The notes: generated by a model not told the origin, from the letters alone. A DNA stretch of 64,000 nt from Gnetum montanum (GCA_015680685.1 MNCI01022757.1:508300-572299); one strand, 5' to 3'. Counted from the stretch's first letter, positions 49,501-62,642 are shown. Numbers and translations: made by a program.

Positions 49501-50390
49501 TCCAGGAGTAGCACTAGGTTAGAAACCACATCATACACCTCACTCTGAACTAAACCATACGTGATAAAGCAAATACTAGTCTAGGTGGGAAAAGAGTGAA
49601 TTGCTATCAGCGAGTAACTATCTAGATACCACAACTAGCCCGTCTATGAAGTTTGACCGAATTGTGCGTGAAATGCTTGTATTCGTATGGTTGAGTATAG
49701 GGATACCTCGCCACTCATCAAGGTGGTAAGTTACAATTTTGAAGTATGCCCTCTTTGCTTTAGTGAGTGCATCATACTCCTTACGGTCCACTCTATAGCA
49801 CCATTGGATCCATTCTTTCTTCACTTCTGGGTCTACCTACATTGAGATTTTCGACAAGGTTGCCTTAGTATCCAGCAACCTGAGGGCCTTTACAATGGCC
49901 TTCATAGAGTAGGACACACTAATGTCCTTTATCTTCACTGTGCCATCTAGTTGCTTGTTACTCTAGAAGAGGTATGTTTTTCCCATGTACCACTCCCCAC
50001 TAGAAGTGAGGATAGGCCACATGGGAGAGATTTGTAGTTGTGTTTTGACCTCCTCTGGTGCCAAGTGCAACAAAGGGCCAAATTTTAGCTCTCAAAGAAC
50101 CACACCTTAGATGTCCTTAGAACGAACATGCTTTAGGCAAGCTTTACTCAAAGTGACTTCCAGTTTTGATCCCAAGCCAAACACCTTGTCTCAATGTGAT
50201 TACCTAGTCTCAACTATGGGAATTTGTCAGACAGAATTCACCTCGATCTCCTTATGAAGAGGTCACATTGCATGTGTTTCCACTACTTCCTCCTGAGGCT
50301 ATTGTGGTTGTTAACCTCTTCCTCCTCTAGGCCACTTAACCCTTGACTGGGATGGTCCTCCTTCCTATGGTCATTTATCTCTTGGTCTAG
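46600..50390 (-). pseudogene. Element B3 long coiled-coil ORF in the Athila env-like position, split by a solo LTR
   Basis: Reading the minus strand from about 50390 (MAPRPRDK) gives a long frame with many TAG/TGA stops. It passes through LKFGPLLHLAPEEV, VKKEWIQWCYRVDRKEYDAL, and, after the inserted LTR (48771-49720), continues without loss as NPIVRLSRITTFSTCVCAALSGKFL, KLCKREGIACYAND and then a heptad-rich coil to about 46650 (QLPQPQ). It has the same orientation as the 3' LTR at 45541-46366 and lies right before the polypurine tract, the place of the extra ORF in Athila elements. The middle part resembles the plant transposon protein domain found there. Identity is moderate only; function unknown. 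Confidence 0.6.
48766..49725 (+). mobile_element. Family B solo LTR (48771-49720) with 5-bp target duplication
   Basis: It starts TGATGAATCG and ends CTCATCA, 950 bp. AGGTG stands on both sides (48766-48770 and 49721-49725). Upstream of TATAAAT (48984-48990) lie decayed copies of GATATCG. It splits the coiled-coil ORF of B3, whose frame resumes on either side. Confidence 0.93.
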
Positions 50391-52486
50391 GTGCCATTTG
50401 TAATCACAATATTGCCAAAGATTAGCATTTTATGTGTAACTTAGATAGTTTGATACCTTGTCTCCTTTGATAAGTTACACTTAGGCTAAGTTGTGATTAT
50501 GGCGGATTGATTATTTTAATATTATTTTATTGTGATAGCTACCATAGTTAGTTTATGAGGTTTAACTTGCATGAGTTAGTAATTTTTAATAGTATTTTAT
50601 TCATTATACCTTGTGGAAGTTAGAAAAATTTTCTATCAAAAACCTATGGTTTATGGCCCCCACAACGTAAAGCTTACCTCTGGTAGCTATAGGATTGAAG
50701 AATGGAGTGAATTAGATAAGCGATTCAAAAGTTATTAGCTGAGGAAGGTTCTAGGCTTAGAAAACTACCAAAACTCCTTTGACATTGAATGACAAATGTG
50801 AAAAATGGCTAAGTCTCCAATGCTATTTATAGACTTTTTGTACTATGTCAAAGGGGATGTGTTGATGCCTCCATTGGATAAAAGTTTTCCACGTAACAAA
50901 CTAAGAAAAAATAAGGAGTTTTTCAATGAAATTAGAGTCCAAAAGAAGCCAAAAAGCCTAGAATACTAGGAAATGCTAGAAGAGGGCTTAGAATATGCAT
51001 AAAAAATGAGATTTGATTCAGAGATTATTGGTCAAGGAGTGTAAAAATGGATGTAATTGATGTGGAATATGTAGGATTTGAGAGAAAAATGACTAAGGGA
51101 TAAGGAATTTAACCATCCCAACTAAGAAGTATGCAAGTGGATCCTCCCCATAGTAGACTCATACCCTTAATTCCCTTCAATGCCTTCAAACTAAGGAGTT
51201 AGTGGACCCTAAGGGTGATAAAAGGTTGTGGATCGTTAAAGACCAAATCACTAAAGAAGTCATCAAAGAATTTCAATAGTTTATCAATGAACCCATCAAA
51301 ACAATCATGAAAAGAGGTAGTGAGGTGAGCTATGAACAAAAGTGATGGATGAGAGAGTATGGAATGGAGGTCCCCATGGTGGTTACATGAAGTCCCTTGT
51401 GGAAGATGTGATTAATTATAACCTAAGAACTTCCTTGCTTAGTCCAAATCAAGACCATCCACTTTCAGTGACTTTGCATTGACACTTTAGACCATTCCAC
51501 CCTCCAAGAAATAAGAACATCCCTATAGACCACTCATCATTCCTAAAGAAGAAGAAAAGAGAAGTAGGAAGTGAAGAGGACCTTAGTTAGCGAGGTGCCT
51601 TCAGGCATGGGTAACATGTCTTTCCAACCCCATAACCAATGCTTGTAGCCCATTATTATGTCTAAGGGGTGTGCTTTGAATTCCCATCCTTACTGTTTTT
51701 TTTGAATGGGAACCACACCATGCAAAGACTTTACTTTCTGCTTTTGGTTGATAGCGGCATGGTGAGAAATCCATGGAAACACTCGTGTAACTTAGACGGC
51801 AGGAAGGCATAAAATTGGAAAATCCCTTTGAAGTCACACCCTTGTCAATCCACTTAATTCATCCCAAGTTTAGAGAGTACAAAGGTCACTAATTTGTTAT
51901 AAGTTCTTATTAAGAAGAAACCTCAAATGAGAAAACACCATAGAGTTGGGTGGAGTGATGGATGACATGGACTCACTACCTGTTAACATGAAAAGAATCA
52001 GTGCCCCATTAGTAAACATCAAAATTCTAAAATGAAATTTAGCCAATTATGATCATGTAATTAATATAAAGTTCAAATCATCATTGATAGCAACTGTAGC
52101 TTACACCAAGTCCTAATGGAAATAAAGAAAAATAAAGGGATGTAAGAAAAATTCAAATAAAGCAAACTATAGAATAAATTTTAAGATACCCAAGAAAATG
52201 GAGAACATATTAAAAATGGTGTAAAACAAAAAAAATTAAAAATTGAGGAGCAAATTTATAAGATTATAGCATGGATAGACATCTCCCGCACAATTAAGTT
52301 GGAAGGGAGAGTTCTGAAAGATTGAGTGTGCTTGTCCATCTATTGAGGCATTGTTCCCTCTATTTACTTGTTACTAATGAAAAGGATTGATTTTTTATGT
52401 GTTGAATAAGAGTTTCTTGTTTGGGTTATTAGGCTAGTATATTAACATAGCCTCAGATGGAAAGGTTTCGTAGATGATATAAGGAT
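50391..52486. other. Repeat-derived spacer with one degenerate plus-strand frame
   Basis: No integrase or reverse transcriptase motif is recognised. At 51186-51392 the plus strand reads ELVDPKGDKRLWIVKDQITKEV, then FINEPIKTIMKRGSEVSYEQK and WMREYGMEVPMVVT, separated by two stops. The composition is protein-like but I do not recognise the family. The remainder appears AT-rich and non-coding. Confidence 0.35.
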
Positions 52487-53317
52487 TGATGGGACGCTAT
52501 ATCGCATGGGCCGCGATATCGCATCCCCTACGATATCGCGTCTTCCCCTGCGATATTGCGTACGTGATATCGCAGTGCACCGTCAAATCTATAAATAAGA
52601 AGCGGCTCTCCCTTGTTTCTTATTCTAGGCCTAGACCATAGCGAAACTCTGGCAGTTTTACCACTCCAGAGATAGAATAATTTCCATGTGCCCTTAGTAG
52701 GAGTTCCAAAGTGACCGAATCTTTATTCGAGCAAATATTGTACTTGAATACAAGTTTGTGTACAAAAATAAAGACAAACTTCTTGGATAAACCTTGCAGT
52801 GCATGGACTAAGCTAAATAGGACTTTATTTATTGTTATTTATTGTTCATCATTTAATGCTTTATTAGTTCATGAAATCTCTCTCAACCCTTCTCCCATAG
52901 TTAAGTGCATTCAGTACGACCGCTTCGAGCACATGCGTTACGCTTGGTAATCCCAGCAACGAATAGCGTTTGGTAAGCCCAAAGGTTGCATTGGTTCAGG
53001 GTGTGAACAGTAAGTGGGAATGGATACTGATGCTAGGTTAATTAAGACTTAGTTAGTTAAAGTTAGTTAATTAGCCTCTTCACCCTTTACCTCATTAGCA
53101 TAGGAGATAAAAACATAAAAGATATAAAAATCATATACCTCAGACTTACTTAACCATACAACCGTGACAAATACAAGTAAGTCTGGGAAGACAACGAACG
53201 ATTAACCTTAAGTGTTCCATGAGGCGTGTAGGCACTTAGTTTGCGGAGTTCGACCGGATCGTGCGTGTAACACTCGTATCTGTATGGTTGAGTGTAGGGG
53301 TACCTCGCCACTCATCA
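52487..53317 (+). repeat. Element B5 5' LTR
   Basis: It starts TGATGGGACG and ends CTCATCA, 831 bp, close to the solo LTR at 20611. GCGATATCGC-type palindromes lie at 52498-52573 and TATAAAT at 52590-52596. It is followed directly by a primer-binding site. Confidence 0.9.
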
Positions 53318-53318
53318 T

Positions 53319-53336
53319 TGGTGTCGTTGCTGGGGA
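53319..53336 (+). other. Primer-binding site of B5, tRNA-Asp type
   Basis: TGGTGTCGTTGCTGGGGA matches the complement of the plant tRNA-Asp 3' end (TGGCGCCGTTGCCGGGGA), the site known in Athila-like elements, at 15 of 18 positions. All three differences are C to T. Confidence 0.8.
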
Positions 53337-53464
53337 CTAAGTTGTTTATGCGCTAAGTAGAACATAGGAAATTATCCACATCGTTGGGAGCCTAAACGAA
53401 CCCTTAGGGTTAATTAAATAAAAAAAATTCTATAACGATTAATCAGCACACCGAATAAGACATA

Positions 53465-55861
53465 ATGTCTTCTTCTTCAAACACAAGCACTTCACCACCT
53501 AGGGATCATACAAGAAATAGTCGACAGTCCAACATGCATAACCAAGAACCACCAATTCCTCAACAGCATCGAGTGGTATATATTCATCCCGATGAGTATA
53601 TACCCGATTTCACTTTTATCCTCCATCAGGATAAACAACTACATTGGAGAGACTTGCAAGGTAACATAGTGTTACATCCAGATTAGGCAGTCCCTAACAT
53701 GCTTCTTCGTGCTCTTGCACAAATAGGCATGACATAGCTCTACGTTGAATACATTGTAGGTGATCTCGACACAAGGGATTATCATCCCACAGAAGCGCAA
53801 CGTCAACGGGACTTGTGGCAGGAGAGCCACCATACATTGTTGAAGGGCAAAGGGGTCCTGCACGTCCTAAGCAAAATTGGAGATGGTGAACCAGTTATAA
53901 CTGGTTCTCTATCTGTTGATGTTCCCCCTCTTAACAATAGTGAGGAGGTGGGGTATTAGAACTTACATTCCATGATTCATAATCCTGGTTCTGATCCCCA
54001 TGAACACCAAGTGTTCACTGAGGGAACAAAAACACATCACAAGGATGGGCATTTGGATCATCATCACGATCGGGGCCATAGCCACCAAAGAGAAGGTAAG
54101 AAACATCGTCATGGTGATGGTTCTCCTTCTTCTTCCCCTTCATCACATCATTCACCCTCTCGTTCCACATTAGGACGCAGTTACAAAGATCACAACAGTG
54201 AGGATAAGGGTAAGCAAAATGATAGACCTCGACGAGAGAGTCAAGAAAGAGGACGAGGTCATTCTAGAGAGTCAAGGCATAGAAGGGAAAGTAGGGAACC
54301 ACATAGGCATCATAGATGTCATGAGAGAGATGATCATGATGAACCCCTACTAGCAACCCAGAGTATGTTAGATATTACGGAGGTAGTTAGAATACCTACA
54401 AGGCATCAAAAAGACAGTTGGATTAAGAGACTAGACATGAATAATATCCCATGGTTTGAGGGGGGATACAATGCTGATCCACAGAATCACTTACAAGCAT
54501 TCCACGATGCCTGCACCTTGCAGAATATCGAAAATGAGTGGCAGAAGTTAAAGTTGTTTCCTAGGACACTCATAAAAGAAGCAGAAAGTTGGTACTGGTC
54601 TTTAGAGTTGGAAACCATTAGGAGGTGGAGTACAATGCTAGAATTGTTCAACGATAAATACCAGACATACTCCAGAGTGTGCAACCTTTGTAAGTAGATC
54701 CAAGGATGGAAGCAAGGTACTCACAAACCCTTGGATGCTACCATGGGCTGATATTATGCATTGCTACATCGTTGCTCGGGCCATGGTTACGCATAGCGGG
54801 ATCAACTACGCCATCTCCTAGATGGGCTAAGACAGAAAACTAGGAGAACCCTTGGGACATATTCCCAAGGGAGATTATCTGAACTTAGGTCCCATGAAAT
54901 TCATCGATTGTTGGAGCAAGTAGCTAAAGAAGAAGGGGAGCTATGGAAAAGAGAAAGTGCGGAAGAATATAACCGTGATCCTTCCCTCCGAAAGAAGGGA
55001 GTGAGATTCTGCGATGAAGAGGATGAGTTAGCACTCGAAGAGTTGGTGAATAGAAAAACCTTACCGCTTCAAAAGCTAACAATGGAAGTATCGGCTAAGG
55101 TAGATGAAATATGGAGCTCCTTAGAAAGAAAAATTAATCGTAGAGGAATCTAAGGAGGAACGAAGTAGTGACCATGGTAAGAAAAAGCGGAGAGATTTAG
55201 CCCATGCATGTGACAAGGGTAAGGGAAAAATGAATCGTCGATGAGGTTGTGGATTCTGACACGGACAATGACAATGGATGTGAGATCTACCAATATGACC
55301 ATCCTAAGGGATGATGCCCAATAATCTCACATCTACAAGAGTCTGGGGTGTACACTCTTAACCCAAGACTTAATAGATGGCAAGCACCTTGAAGGTTACC
55401 TTATCCCCAAGGTAACCCAAGGCAGTTCCACCAACCGTTAACATATTATCCAAGTGGAACTCTGCCACAACCTATCGGGCAACACCAGCAGTGGCAACAC
55501 CCACAATCATGGGGGATGCCATCGCCTAGACAACAATACCCTTACTGGCAACTAGATCCATATGGCTATTACGTGCAATAGCTGGTTTCTCCAAGTGACT
55601 CTATGGATCACAGAACTCCACAACATCACTACCAAGTTCAAGAGTATTTTAGGACTCCTTCTCCTCTAGGAGACACACCACATGCATACCATCCTCCGAA
55701 TCCATCTGCCTCTCTTACACCGGTAGTTCCACTACCACCTACTTCAACAATGCAAGGGGAACTCCCCACTCAACCGCAGCAATGTAATGCTACAAGAGCT
55801 GTAAACCTTCAAACTGCTGCTGGTTCTGAAAATAGCAAGAAGAGAAGACCTTTCTTCAAGA
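53465..55861 (+). pseudogene. Element B5 gag (Athila-like), decayed and truncated
   Basis: The frame starts at ATG 53465 (MSSSSNTST) and continues in the same phase to about 55155 despite TAG/TGA stops at about 53684, 53738, 53957 and later. It holds a His/Arg/Ser-rich basic region (53990-54330) and then a canonical gag capsid segment: IPWFEGGYNADPQNHLQAF, KLKLFPRTLIKEAESWYWSL, LFNDKYQTY (about 54450-54670). An acidic-basic coil follows (54908-55153), then, after a frame change, a Pro-rich tail (55603-55861). It ends abruptly at the inverted LTR, so no pol is present. Confidence 0.78.
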
Positions 55862-55862
55862 C

Positions 55863-56553
55863 TGATGAGTCGTGAGGTACCCCTACACTCAACCATACGA
55901 AACGAGTGTCGCACCCGCGATCTGATCGAACTCCGCAGACTAAGTACCTACACGCCCCATGGAACACTTGGGGTTAATCATTCATTGTCTTCCTAGACTT
56001 ACTTGTAGTTGTCACGCTGTATGGTTAAGTAAGTCCGAGGTATATGATTTTTATAGCTTTTATGTGTTTTATCTCCTATGTTATTGAGGTGAAGGGTTGA
56101 GAAACTAATGACTAACTCTAACTAATGAACTAAGTCTAAATTACCTAACGTCAGCATCCGTTCCCACTTACCGTACACACCCTAAACCAATGCAACCGTG
56201 GCTACCAAACGCTAATCGTCATTGGGATCACCATGCGTAACGCACATGATCAAAGTCATCATACTGAGGCACTTAACTAGGAGAAAAGGGTTGAGGAAGC
56301 TAATCTAGCCTAAGTGCGATGAGTAGCCGATTCCTTAACTAACCATACACATCTTGGTGCACGACTACCACTGGGATTACCAAGCACAGATCCTGGATAC
56401 ACCACTGGGTTACCAAGTAGTCACACTAGATGCTCATAATCAAGTCGTACTCATACCGTGTTGCGATGAGCAGCCGATTCCTTGACGATCCGTACACATC
56501 CTTATATGCTCGTAATCAAGTCGTACTCATACTGCATTCTAGGAGTTTAAGGG
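55863..56553 (-). repeat. Family B LTR, inverted, cut by insertion of A2
   Basis: TGATGAGTCGTGAGGTACCCC is the reverse complement of an LTR 3' end. The homology runs on in inverted order to 56553, where the A2 LTR begins. The U3 part with palindromes and TATA is missing and should lie beyond the right end of A2. A local duplication of GATGAGNAGCCGATTCCTT (56318 and 56465) is present. Confidence 0.8.
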
Positions 56554-57757
56554 TGAAACACCACAAAAATTTTGAGCTTAGTACTTTTCCAACACCAAGC
56601 AGGACAAACGACCACAGCTGCATCTGGTGTCACACTTCGCAATTTCGAAGATCCAATGCTTAATTTTCACTAAGTATGCAGTCCCAGCGTATACTTCCAG
56701 CGTATATGCCCAAGTGTACATTCCCAGCGTATATGCCCAAAAATCTCAGCGTATACGCCCAGCGGGCACACTCAAGTTTACAATGTATACGCCCAGCGTA
56801 CACGCCTCACATGCACACTCAACAGGTACAATAGATGCGTATGCCCGGCGTGAAACCTTCAAAGACGACATGAAAACAACACTACAGAGCAAGATTTGGT
56901 ACAAGGTAGCAAATATTAGCGTATACGCCCCAGCATATACGCCCAGCACATCAGCGTATACGCCTAGCGTCCACCAGCGTCCACGACATCTACGCCTAAG
57001 TCCACATACACCCAGCACACTAGCGTATACGTCCACAGTTTACGCTTGCTGCAGACAGCATATACACCCGGCAAATGTAACATATTGTACGCTTGTATTT
57101 TACGCTTTTGCACCCGGTCAATGCGCCATGTTTCTCCCAACCTGATTCTAACGCCAAACCCTGTATAAAAGCCCAAATTTTTACGAAATCGAGAGGTTGG
57201 CAAAAAATTCCCAGAGCACACCAGAGAGTAGAGACGCTGAGAACCAGAGCACAAAACCTCTTACGCTGGACAACCCTGTACATTGAACATATAGCGTCTA
57301 CGCTGTGCTTACAGTGTGAACCAGCCACAATCATCCCTGCATCCACCGGGGCTTTTCGTCCGCCTTGTGTTCCAGTCACAATTGCGTTAGACCGGTGTAT
57401 TGTACTTTCATTCTGTAATGCCATTGTTACATTTTCTTCCTACAATTGTTTACAGTTTGCATTAATCCTTACATGTATTCTGTTTACGCTTGTTTACATC
57501 TACGCTCTGTTCGCATCGTTTACACTGTTTACGCTCTGATTTACGCCCGTAACGCCGTTTACATATAACCCAGCGTATAGCACTTCGGTGTACGTTCGGG
57601 GAAATCCTTGTCTGATCCGTGTGTGGACCACCCAAGGTACTCTACCTTCGTTCATTCCAGCTTGCCCTCAAGCGAAGGTAGGGTCTTCTGTGTGCGTCCT
57701 GCGATCCCACGGTCTCTGTTTCCTTCCAGCCGGAGACCGACGATTTTGGGCGGTACA
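56554..57757 (+). repeat. Element A2 5' LTR
   Basis: It starts TGAAACACCAC and ends GGTACA, 1,204 bp, and matches the A1 LTRs in reverse complement. GCGTATACGC variants fill 56690-57080. TATAAAA stands at 57164-57170. Frames such as 57093-57539 lie in the LTR and also appear in the A1 copies as repeat by-products. Confidence 0.9.
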
Positions 57758-57762
57758 GAAAT

Positions 57763-57780
57763 TGGCGCTAGAAGGAGGGC
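57763..57780 (+). other. A2 primer-binding site
   Basis: TGGCGCTAGAAGGAGGGC, identical to A1, five bases after the LTR. Confidence 0.78.
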
Positions 57781-58543
57781 CTCCGCCTAAAAACCTTACC
57801 TGCACGCTTCTTAACGTATACGCTGTTGAGCGTTTACGCTGTTCAGTTTAAAACCCAATCTGCAAACTATCTAGCATCTACACTGCTTAGTGTTTACACT
57901 GTTCAGTTCAGACCCTGCTATTCACAAGTCTCCCAGCGTCTACGCTGTTTGCCACACGACGACTCTGTAAGATCCCCAGCGTATACGCTGCTGAGTGTAC
58001 GCTACACGCTTCACGCTGAAAATTTTGCCTACGCTATACACAACTATTAAAGTTTACGCTACACTTTTTGTTTTTTTCGCCGTAGACTTGTCTACGCTAC
58101 ACAATGACTTTCTCTGAGATTCTGTTTACGCCCCCTCTTTACGCTGCAAACTCGTTTACGCTACTGTTCATTTTTACCGCACTTTATACGCTGTAATCCT
58201 GTTTTACGCTGCACCCTGACGCTGTATACACTGTCTTGCGTATACGCTGCACTCCTTACGCTGTAGACTTGTCTACGCTGCTTTCCACTGCACTTTATAC
58301 GCTGTAATCCTGTTTTACGCTGCACCCTGACGCTGTATACGTTGTCTTGCGTATACGCTGCACTCCTTACGCTGTAGACTTGTCTACGCTGACCCTATAC
58401 GCTCCATCCCTATACGCTGTCTACGCTGACGTTATACGCTGGACGTTGAAGCGTATACGCTGCACGTTACCACGTAAGTTTACGCAGTACTAAGTACACT
58501 AATTTTACACCTCTATACCGTGTCATACCCTCGACAGGTCATC
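57781..58543 (+). repeat. A2 leader with GCGTATACGC/GTAGAC repeats and a 111-bp tandem duplication
   Basis: Repeats of TACGCTG dominate. GTAGACTTGTCTAC inverted repeats recur (for example about 58083, 58265, 58374). The block beginning GCACTTTATACGCTGTAATCC at 58179 is repeated at 58290, a 111-bp tandem duplication. No coding frame is credible. Confidence 0.7.
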
Positions 58544-61500
58544 ATGAACCCCGTGAACACCACTGCTGCAACCACTCAAGTCACCGACGTTGTGGGCACC
58601 ATGGCCGTCCAACAGCCCGCGGTCCAACCCACAGCGGGGCCTCGTCGGTCCCTTAGGCTGCAAGGGAGGAACCCATCACCCCACGTCATAACCCAAGACC
58701 AGTACAACTTCATATGCATGAAGATACAAGCCGGTCTAGCCGTGGACCGAACCGAAATAGAAGTTAAGAGGCAGTACGAGCTTTCCTACAGGGGAGGGCA
58801 GGAGTTTATTCCTTCCCCATACGATGTCATCCTTGTCCCAGAGGCTTACTCTGAGCTAATCACACGACTCCTCCTGCAAAGGAGTCAATCTCGGGATCAG
58901 CCTGCAGTAGATCCTCAACCGGAAGAGGAGGATGATTTCGCTGCCCAATCCGAACATGAAGACTCGTATCACACCCTTAGCCTGCAAGCCCATGTTAACC
59001 CCATGTTTCATCCGGGCACAGGGGAAATCATGCCCCTCCAACCCCTCAGGTTCACCCAGGTGCAAGTACCTCCGCCGGAAACATCAACGCTGGTGCATGT
59101 TCCTCCTCCGACTGACTCGTAATTCAGCACACTCCCTCTCGCTATCATCCCCGCCGCAGCGGCCGGCCATCCTCGCAAGCACCACCCCCGCACAATAACA
59201 TGGGAACAAACTTTACGCCTCAAGTGATAGGGATGCCACATGTGATACCAGCATCCATGTCTGCTCATTACATTCCCCACATCCAAACACACGGGGTCCC
59301 TTCAACTGCTGTAACCCAACAGGGACTTCCTTCGCAAAACGTAGCTGGACAATGGGCAGCGATGGGTGTGCCATCACATCAACCCTCTCACCACAAGGTG
59401 CCACCCCATACGATTCCGCTGGCTAACATTCCCCAAGTATAGACGTAACCACCGCAACAACAACCTCTCACCTACAATGTGCCATCCCTAGTGCCACCCA
59501 CTATGAACATCCCACAAGCACAATCGCCGACTGCACAGCTTTCAACCTTTCAACCTACCATCCAACAGTCTAACATGTACAATATACCACAACCTCAAGT
59601 TGCCATGTCACCTAGTGCCCAAGACTGGGCAGATGCCAAAAAATTAATGCAAGAACTAACTGACGAGGTAAAGCGCCTCAAAACGGCTGCCAACGGAGAG
59701 CTGAAGGTAGTGGACTTCTACCACGATGACCCCATCAACCCTTCCGTCCCACCTCTAACCTTGCCCAAAGGCATTTCGTTGCCAACATTAACTAAATATA
59801 GTGGGGAAACGGACCCCAATGCACATCTTATAACGTTCAGGTTAGAATGCGCGTTACTCTAGGCATGGCCCCATGCCATTTTGTGAGTGTTCCCCATGTC
59901 TCTCGCAGGGAGAGCACTCGATTAGTACCGGGCCTTGCCGAGGAATTCTATATTTTCCTTGGAAGAGTTATTACATCAGTTCGTGACCAGGTTCAAATAT
60001 AACTTGAAACCTGAGGCGACATTGGACAACCTTATACAGGTTAAACAAGCACCGCTCGAACCTATGCAAAAATTTATCCAGAGGTGGAGCGCCGCTCTCA
60101 ATGAGCTACATGAGCCAATTTCACAAACCTATCTACTTACAATTCTAAAGGGGGCTGTTAATGACTTCTTCAAATCTAAATTGTACTATCTTAATGCACG
60201 TAATCTTAACCAAGCCTTTGTACAAATCAAAAATATAGAAGAGGTAGCTCAAAATAGCCATGACCCTGCATACTTAGCCTTCAAAAATCAACACAGTAAA
60301 AAGGACAAAGAAAAGGCTAAAGCAACCATAGCGACAATAGCGGAAACGCAACAACCAAATAAGCCGCCAGTAGCCCCTACTAACTATACTAGACCTACTC
60401 CCGTGACTACACCAGAATCATCATCATCGCAGAAGCCAACACAAAACCGTACAAGAAATTTTGAGAGGAAAGAGCCTTCTCAATATACGCCACTGCCTAT
60501 GAAGCCATCCCAGCTATTTGATCAACTACTGAAAGTAGGATTAATGAAACATAAACAGTTATCCCCCGCGGCCATCCAGAGACATGACCGGTTCTGTCAA
60601 CTCGTTCAGAACCCAAGCCTAGCAATGCCGGATGAGCCTCCAGTGCCCAAAAGTTTTAGAATGGATCGCTTTTGCGATTATCACCAGCGCAATGGGCACG
60701 ACACGGATTACTATTTCACACTGAAGCAGGACATACAGCGAATGATCGACGAAGGCCAAATCACCTTTGACGAGGCCAACCTGATCCAACCACAGAACCA
60801 GGCTATGGAGGTGTATAAAGATCCTCTGAACACCAAAGAGGCACCGTACGTTATCAACACAATATGCTTTGATGATGAACCCGAGACACCCAACATTAAC
60901 ACCGTCTACCCTGAATATAAACAACAAGCACCTAACAAGCTGTTCGTAGTCCATGTTCCTCCCACTTCATCCGCATCCATGCCTCAACCACCACCTGCTT
61001 CGCAAAAACCATATGTAGTGCGCATACCTCCCGCTGTCACTACCCCGAATCTATCAACCCCTCCTACTCGGCTGCCCCCTTCGTAGTCCGAGTGCCGCCC
61101 GCAGTTGCAACAGCGGAGGTCCAACCTCCGCCTAGACAAACCCCATACGTTGTTAGCACATCTACAAGTCCTAATGTTTACCAAGCTTCCACCTCACATA
61201 CGCAAGGTAAACCTACTCCCTACGTCATTAGGATACCCGACCAACCTTCTGCTCAACCACATCTGACTGTACAACTGCAACCTCACCCGGCTCCATATGT
61301 CGTACGAATCCCAAGGCAACCCGAAGCTCCAAGACCAGCTCCACCTCCACGCCACACACAAGAACACTTAGCGGATAAGCTTACGCGTGAACGCTTGGAG
61401 AAGGAGCGTCAACGGTTAGCTATAGGGCCACCTAAGCCCACTCCACTTAACGTCGTACCCATGATGCAACCCAACAGTGAACCAAGCACAGGCAATGAGG

Positions 61501-62642
61501 GTGAACCATCCAAACAACATGATAAGTCTAAAATAATGGCTCCGAGTAAAAATGATGAACCAACAAAACATGAAATAAAATTGTTGGGACCAATGGACCC
61601 AGTCACCGCTGATACAAACATCCCCAGCAGTAGAGACTTGGCAACGGCTTTAACACAAGTCACACAAGCACTCAAGCAAAAGAACACTTCGCTAAGCTTG
61701 TATGACTTGATTCTTACATCCCAAACACATCGTGAAGGTTTGGTACGTATGCTAATGTCCATCCCAGTAAGCGAGAACTTGCCCCCAAACGAACCATCCA
61801 TTCATGCCGTAATGTACTCGCCCCAAGGGTCAACGTCCAAACCAATAAACTTCCACAACGATAACATTAAAGTGGATAAGAAAACAGGGGAGGTGACAAC
61901 AGCCCCCATGTTCATAACGATACGCATAAATTAGTTCAAGATACATAGGGTCCACGTAGACGATGGAGCTGCTACGAACGTGGTACCGTGTCCCATCATT
62001 GAACAACTAGGGCTGACTGAGTTAATCAAACCAACCGCAACTACATGTTTAAAATCATTCAGCGGGTCACGCGTGATGGTCAAAGGTATAGTAACCTTAG
62101 ACTTCATAGCGGGGGACTAGTTTCCCACGTCCGCTGATTTCGTGGTGGTTGACGAAATGCTAGGATTCAACCTAATATTAGGAAGACCCTGGTTGGCCCA
62201 ACTCAAAGCGGTCTCATCCCCGATACACCAAGAGATTCACCTACCTTACGAAGGTGGTGAAATCATCATTTATGGGGAGGCTGCTACTCCCATTATTTCA
62301 TCATAGACAGACATGGACCAAGGCTCAGAGGTTGAACTCGAAAAGCCTAGCCGAAACGACATGAACAAAGAACAATCGGTGGGCACTAATCTAAATCCAC
62401 CTAAAATAGAAACACCTGCACCTGACATTGTACATACACCTTCTTAATTAGAAACTAACACAGAACTCGCCACAAATACCGAAACATCTAAAAACACTGA
62501 CACAGAAGCCATTCCATCAGACGTCCCTTGGGCTGAATTACCATTCAACGTAATCAGCGAAGGGGACGCTGAATACAGAATCATACCCATTAACACATCG
62601 CCTAACATTAAAAAGAAAAAAATTAAAAAATCCCTAAAATAA
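58544..62642 (+). pseudogene. A2 gag-protease polyprotein, nearly complete, several stops
   Basis: Starts ATG at 58544 (MNPVNTTAA) and ends TAA at 62640. Order: basic GPRRSLRLQGR, FICMKIQAGL, Pro/Gln-rich linker, capsid with WADAKKLMQELTDEVKRL, GRALD.YRALPRN, HQFVTRFKYNL, KFIQRWSAALNEL and AFVQIKNIEEVAQ (to about 60260), knuckle FCDYHQRNGHDTDYYF (last Cys is Tyr), a linker with PYVVRIP repeats (60940-61330), LYDLILTSQTHREGL, retropepsin HVDDGAATNVVPC (about 61950-61990) and FNLILGRPWLAQL (about 62167-62205). TAG stops (about 59122, 59862, 59886, 59922, 61934, 62120 and others) and a frame change near 61090 kill it. The frame stops after AEYRIIPINTSPN, as in A1, with no pol. Confidence 0.88.
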
